DNA of 64,000 nucleotides from assembly GCA_038239145.1 (NCBI GenBank), contig JBBSFB010000009.1, forward strand, positions 39,133 to 103,132, read 5' to 3'. Of the stretch, positions 60,372 through 64,000 are shown in pieces (the first letter of the stretch is position 1; each line of letters begins with the position of its first letter). This DNA comes from PALSA-610 sp038239145 (GTDB taxonomy: Bacteria > Actinomycetota > Acidimicrobiia > IMCC26256 > PALSA-610). A program made the translations under genes and the position numbers. The notes beneath the pieces were generated by a model, which worked only from the letters and a program-made list of their open reading frames with translations, ran no database searches and had not been told where the DNA came from.

Positions 60372-61190
60372 TCAGCTCGGAGGGAGGAATCCCGCGGCCG
60401 TCAGCGCCTTTTGACCGGAGCCCGACGCGATCTCGTCGACGAACGCTTCCGCTCCCGCCAGGTTCTTCGAGCCCGTCAACGCCGCGATCGGATACGTCGC
60501 GAGCACGTTCTGATCGTCCGGGATAGTGATGCCCAACACCTTGTCGCCCGCCGACTTCACGTCGCTGACGTACACGACGACGGCGTCGGCCTCACCCAGG
60601 GTCAGCTTCGCGAGCGTCGACTTCACGTCGAGCTCGTCCGACTTCGGCTTCGGGGCCGGGAGCCTGGCCCTGGTGAACGCCTGGCGCGCGTACTTGCCGG
60701 CGGGAACGGACGGGTCCGCGAGCACCAGGGTCACGCCCGGCTTTTCGAGATCGGCCAGGGTTTTGACGTTCTTCGGGTTCCCGGGGGCGACCGCGATCTC
60801 GAGCAGGTTCTTGGCGAACGTCTTCGGAGCCTCCACCAGGCCGGCGTCCTGCAGCTTCTTCATGTTGTTCAGGTCGGCCGATGCGAACACATCGGCCGGC
60901 GCGCCCTGTTGGATCTGGGTGACCAGGGCCTGGGAGCCGGCGAAGTTGTAGGTCAGCGAGATCGCGGGATCGCTCGTCTTCAAGGTCGTCTTCACATTGT
61001 TGAAGGCGCCCGTGAGGGACGAAGCCGCGAATACGTTGAGTGGACCGGTCAGCCTCGACGTCGACGAACCGGCGGTCGTCGAAGGCGAGTCCGAGGAGCC
61101 CGACGTCTTGGCGCTGCTCCCACACGCCGCCGCCACGAACACGAACGACACTGCCACCCGGGCCGCAGGACGCCCGAACACGCGCGACAT
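60372..61190 (-). CDS. modA: Molybdate ABC transporter substrate-binding lipoprotein, orphan
   Basis: A 272-residue ModA-like protein from the ATG at 61190 with GGGGG upstream. The lipobox is FVAAAC. The fold contains LNVFAASSLTGAFNNVKTTL, FNFAGS-like TYNFAGSQALVTQIQQGAPA and DVFASADLNNMKKL. ModA binds molybdate or tungstate. No modB or modC follows: the next gene on this strand is the ice-binding-like protein. An AfuA-like or other oxyanion role is possible. Confidence 0.85.
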   Translation of the reverse strand: MSRVFGRPAARVAVSFVFVAAACGSSAKTSGSSDSPSTTAGSSTSRLTGPLNVFAASSLTGAFNNVKTTLKTSDPAISLTYNFAGSQALVTQIQQGAPADVFASADLNNMKKLQDAGLVEAPKTFAKNLLEIAVAPGNPKNVKTLADLEKPGVTLVLADPSVPAGKYARQAFTRARLPAPKPKSDELDVKSTLAKLTLGEADAVVVYVSDVKSAGDKVLGITIPDDQNVLATYPIAALTGSKNLAGAEAFVDEIASGSGQKALTAAGFLPPS

Positions 61191-61205
61191 CGCAGACCCC
61201 CGGAA

Positions 61206-61217
61206 TACATCGATGTA
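61206..61217. promoter_or_regulatory. 12-bp perfect palindrome upstream of modA
   Basis: TACATCGATGTA lies 16-27 bp upstream of the modA start, where a repressor would block the promoter or ribosome site. It does not look like the enteric ModE box. Confidence 0.5.
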
Positions 61218-61308
61218 GTTCGGTCGTGGTTCGCCGGTCCGCCGCGCAGACCCGGCCGAACGACGATGGTGACAAACTAGTGCCGACCAGGGAAAGGATC
61301 TCGGAGGT

Positions 61309-62778
61309 ATGACCGTGAAGGTGCACGACAAGCTGTTCATCGGCGGCGAGTGGGTAAGCCCCGCCACCAAGGACGTCATCGAAGTGATCTCGCCGGTCAC
61401 CGAGGAGGTCATCGCGACCGTTCCGGAGGCGTCGGTCGACGACGTCGAACGCGCCGTGGCGTCGGCCCGGGCGGCATTCGACGACGGCGAATGGCCCCGC
61501 ATGAAGCCGGAGGAGCGCATCGCAGCGGTGCAGCGCTTCGCCGATGCCTACATGGGCCGCCTCGGCGACATGGCCGAGATCATCACCGCCGAGATGGGTT
61601 CGCCGATCACGTTCTCGAACCTCGGCCAGGCCCCGGCCGCGTGGATGATGCTCAACACCTTCATCGGCATCGCGCAGCAGTTCCCGTGGGAAGACGTGCG
61701 CACGGGCATGATGGGCACCGACGTGATCGTCCGCTCCGAGCCCGTCGGCGTTGTGGCCGGAATCGTTCCGTGGAACGTGCCCCAGTTCGTCACGATGGCG
61801 AAGCTCGGTCCTGCGCTGCTGACCGGCTGCACGATCATCATCAAGCCCGCGCCCGAGACCCCGCTCGACTCGTACCTCATGGCGGAGCTGCTCGAGGAGG
61901 CCGGCATCCCCAAGGGTGTCGTGTCCATCCTGCCCGCAGGTCGTGAGGTCGGTGAGCACCTCGTGCGCCACGCCGGCATCGACAAGGTCGCGTTCACCGG
62001 GTCGACCGCGGCTGGTCGTCGCATCGCTTCGATCTGCGGTGAGCAACTGAAGCGCGTGAGCCTCGAGCTCGGCGGTAAGTCCGCCGCCATCATCCTCGAC
62101 GACGCGGACCTCGCCGCCACGGTCGAGGGCCTCAAGATGGCATCGTTGATGAACAACGGGCAGGCGTGCGTGGCCCAGACCCGCATCCTGGCCAGCAAGT
62201 CGCGGTACGACGAGGTTGTCGACGCGGTGACCGCCATGGTCGGCGGGCTGAACGTCGGCGATCCCGCCGAGGCGACCACCGAGATCGGCCCCCTCGTCGC
62301 CAAGCGTCAACAGGAACGCGTCGAGAAGTACATCGCGCTTGGACAAGAAGAGGGCGCCAAGATCACGACCGGTGGCAACGGTCTTCCGGAGGGCATCGAT
62401 CGCGGCTGGTTCGTACAGCCCACCGTCTTCGCCAACGCGACCAACGACATGCGGATCGCTCGTGAGGAGATCTTCGGGCCCGTGCTCGCGATCATCCCCT
62501 ACGACGACGTGAAGGACGCCGTGCGCATCGCCAACGACAGCGAGTACGGCCTGGCCGGATCGGTGTGGACCGCCGACATCGACCAGGGCATGGACATCGC
62601 CCGGCGGGTCCGGACCGGCACGTACGCCGTCAACCAGTACACGATGGACTTCATGGCGCCGTTCGGTGGCTACAAGGCTTCCGGCGTCGGACGCGAGTTC
62701 GGCAAGGAAGGCCTCGAGCACTACGTCGAGCTGAAGTCGATCATCCCGCCCGGGGGCGGCATCGGCGCGGCCGTCTAA
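61309..62778 (+). CDS. Aldehyde dehydrogenase (NAD(P)+)
   Basis: A 489-residue ALDH from the ATG at 61309, preceded by GGAGGT. The catalytic Glu is in SLELGGKSAAII and the nucleophile Cys in NNGQACVAQTRI. The coenzyme motif is FTGSTAAGRRIA, and EIFGPVLAIIPYDD and FGGYKASGVGREFG are also typical. It oxidises an aldehyde to an acid; the substrate class is not told by sequence. The 3' end overlaps the convergent FhuF-like gene by 4 bp. Confidence 0.93.
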   Translation: MTVKVHDKLFIGGEWVSPATKDVIEVISPVTEEVIATVPEASVDDVERAVASARAAFDDGEWPRMKPEERIAAVQRFADAYMGRLGDMAEIITAEMGSPITFSNLGQAPAAWMMLNTFIGIAQQFPWEDVRTGMMGTDVIVRSEPVGVVAGIVPWNVPQFVTMAKLGPALLTGCTIIIKPAPETPLDSYLMAELLEEAGIPKGVVSILPAGREVGEHLVRHAGIDKVAFTGSTAAGRRIASICGEQLKRVSLELGGKSAAIILDDADLAATVEGLKMASLMNNGQACVAQTRILASKSRYDEVVDAVTAMVGGLNVGDPAEATTEIGPLVAKRQQERVEKYIALGQEEGAKITTGGNGLPEGIDRGWFVQPTVFANATNDMRIAREEIFGPVLAIIPYDDVKDAVRIANDSEYGLAGSVWTADIDQGMDIARRVRTGTYAVNQYTMDFMAPFGGYKASGVGREFGKEGLEHYVELKSIIPPGGGIGAAV

Positions 62779-63533
62779 TCGGGCTCGCCCGGTTCGGCGA
62801 CCTCACGGACCCGGCGATCATCGAGCTCGGTCCGCTCGAGCAAACTGCAATTGTCGCAGAAGCTGCTGTCTGTGGTGCGGAACCAAAGACAGCAGCTGGC
62901 GCGATCCCAGTACCAGCCGTCGTAGCCGCCCTTTCCGACGACGGTGAAGGCGCCCAGTCCCGCGAATGTCGGTCCGCAGGCGTCGAAGAACGCGTCCGCG
63001 CGGGCACGCACCGCGCTCCGGTCCGCCCCACTCGATTCAACGGCCCGGAAGGCCACGGCGCACGCGGCCGCGACGTTCCCCCAGAGGTTCCGTTCGCCGA
63101 GTTGGAACTCGCGATGGACCGCCGCGATGAACGGGCGGAAGTGCGTGTCGACCAGTGCGCTTGCGAGCGCGGTCGCGTGAGGTGTGCTCACGGTATTGCT
63201 CAGGTACGCGACGGCCGACGGTCGGGGATTGTCGATGCGTACGGCTACCGCTGCAGGCCCGACAGCGGGAACGGGCAGATCCAACGAGAACGCGGCGAGC
63301 GCGGCACCCGCGACCCGGAACGCGTACGCCTCGGTGAACAAGGAGGCCGCGACCGCATCGTCGTCGGTGCCGAATCCGGCCGCGGTTCCCCGCACGATCG
63401 CGGCAAGCTTCGACGGTTCGTTCACCAACACGTCGCATGCGACCCAATCGCGTTCGTCGTTATGGATCCTCGTCGACGCGGCCAGGTACGGAACGTGGGC
63501 GACGACCGTGCGCAGCACCTCGTCGAGGGTCAC
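62775..63533 (-). CDS. FhuF-like ferric-siderophore reductase
   Basis: A 252-residue protein. The C-terminal cysteines CCLWFRTTDSSFCDNCSL (CCx10CxxC) match the [2Fe-2S]-binding end of FhuF-family siderophore-iron reductases. The N-terminal half resembles the family's helical part (RPFIAAVHREFQLGERNLWG). The GTG start at 63533 overlaps the stop of the upstream gene as GTGA, so translation is coupled. Iron released by such an enzyme would be useful for the nearby iron oxygenases. Confidence 0.8.
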   Translation of the reverse strand: MTLDEVLRTVVAHVPYLAASTRIHNDERDWVACDVLVNEPSKLAAIVRGTAAGFGTDDDAVAASLFTEAYAFRVAGAALAAFSLDLPVPAVGPAAVAVRIDNPRPSAVAYLSNTVSTPHATALASALVDTHFRPFIAAVHREFQLGERNLWGNVAAACAVAFRAVESSGADRSAVRARADAFFDACGPTFAGLGAFTVVGKGGYDGWYWDRASCCLWFRTTDSSFCDNCSLLERTELDDRRVREVAEPGEPD

Positions 63534-64000
63534 TCGGGACCGATGAGACCGATGTCGTAGAGCACGCGATCGAGGAGCGCGCCCGCTTCGATCGTCCCGT
63601 AGCGCAGCGGACGATCCGCATCGACGCACGACGAGAGCGGCGCCAGCGCGAACCACGGCGCCGGATGACAGAACTGCACGACGGAAAATCGGCCGGTTGT
63701 CGACGCGGTGTCGTCGACGACCCGGTGCATGCCCGCAGGAATCCGACCGTTGCTGAGGCGCTCGAGCATGATGCCGGAGTTGATCACGACGTGTCCGGCC
63801 GGCGGAACGACGTCGACCCACCCGGCGGGCGTCTGCAACTGCAGTCCGCGACTCGTCGCGCGTGGAAGCGCGGTGATCAGGTTGATGTCGGTGTGCGCGT
63901 CGGCCCACACGTGCCCGACCGTCGGCGCCGACGTCATCGCCGGATAGTGGATCGCGCGCGTGAGGTGCGAGCCGTCGGCGAGGATGTCGTCGAAGAAGTG
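63530..64000 (-). CDS. Isopenicillin-N-synthase-type 2OG-Fe(II) oxygenase, N-terminus cut by window end
   Basis: Only the last 156 residues are visible; the gene begins beyond position 64000. The iron ligands appear in WADAHTDINLITALP (HxD) and in IPAGMHRVVDD (distal His). The 2OG-binding R/S pair would be near GRFSVVQFCHP, although the Arg is followed by Phe-Ser rather than the usual x-Ser. RGLQLQTPAGWVDVVPPAGH before the second His is typical of the IPNS-like family. It is coupled by GTGA overlap to the FhuF-like gene. Confidence 0.8.
   Translation of the reverse strand, partial: HFFDDILADGSHLTRAIHYPAMTSAPTVGHVWADAHTDINLITALPRATSRGLQLQTPAGWVDVVPPAGHVVINSGIMLERLSNGRIPAGMHRVVDDTASTTGRFSVVQFCHPAPWFALAPLSSCVDADRPLRYGTIEAGALLDRVLYDIGLIGPE

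Noticed and set aside
1..64000. tRNA, rRNA, CRISPR array or insertion sequence
   Set aside because: No T-loop-like or rRNA-like stretch, no regularly spaced repeats, and no transposase or terminal inverted repeats were seen; a covariance-model search would be decisive.

Overview
The window is high-GC DNA from an actinobacterium. It carries two WhiB genes, a large SARP-type regulator, an actinobacterial-type SerC, a WS/DGAT acyltransferase, a sortase, many GTG starts and frequent 1-4 bp start/stop overlaps. The combination of type IV pilus genes, amidohydrolase/SDR/PhyH catabolic genes and lipoproteins with 'CGGSS' lipoboxes suggests an uncultured Acidimicrobiia-like lineage. That placement is inference; no rRNA or tRNA gene was seen. 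The window is gene-dense and has no CRISPR array, IS element or prophage that I can support.

Layout. 0-9.3 kb: partial WS/DGAT, serC, lipoproteins, a serine beta-lactamase-like hydrolase with a decayed DUF1905 fragment in front of it, a frameshifted wing-helix gene, and a large SPFH/flotillin-like protein. 9.4-13.4 kb: a copper-type module (YcnI-like protein, a membrane protein with a possible SCP2-like tail, a CopC-CopD fusion). 13.8-18.9 kb: a branched-chain amino acid type ABC transporter with a fused LivH-LivM permease. 19.1-34.7 kb: a catabolic/lipid region with a Rieske oxygenase, an old-yellow-enzyme reductase, an acyl-CoA ligase, a desaturase, three PhyH-type oxygenases, PadR, two SDRs, an acetoacetate-decarboxylase-like protein and two related amidohydrolases. 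A decayed secreted repeat protein interrupts it. 35.4-42.8 kb: a compact type IV pilus operon read leftward (pilB, pilC, two pilins, pilT) with a relic of a third pilin, preceded by a subtilase with GYW/DGG repeats. 43-54 kb: an unusually dense regulatory block (two GGDEF/EAL proteins translationally coupled to a stand-alone BTAD regulator, a sigma factor, two WhiB proteins, a 1168-residue SARP ATPase and a LuxR response regulator). 54-64 kb: a cytoplasmic amide-binding-like protein, small genes, a glycosyltransferase/sortase/ice-binding-like surface module, an orphan ModA, an aldehyde dehydrogenase, a FhuF-like reductase and a partial 2OG-Fe(II) oxygenase.

How the genes may work together. 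The strongest idea is a link between cyclic-di-GMP and pili. PilB has an N-terminal tandem motif resembling the c-di-GMP-binding MshEN domain, and the two c-di-GMP enzymes lie just upstream across a divergent promoter region that carries tandem palindromes. The second enzyme is coupled by ATGA overlap to a SARP-like BTAD protein, which suggests that second-messenger turnover and transcriptional output are made as one unit. In the catabolic region, GTGA overlaps join SDR to PhyH and the decarboxylase-like protein to the amidohydrolase, pointing to stepwise breakdown of an unidentified, probably lipid- or terpenoid-like substrate. Several small tandem duplications and gene relics (DUF1905, pilin, repeat protein, two frameshifted genes) show recent decay by slippage and small deletions, unless some are assembly errors.
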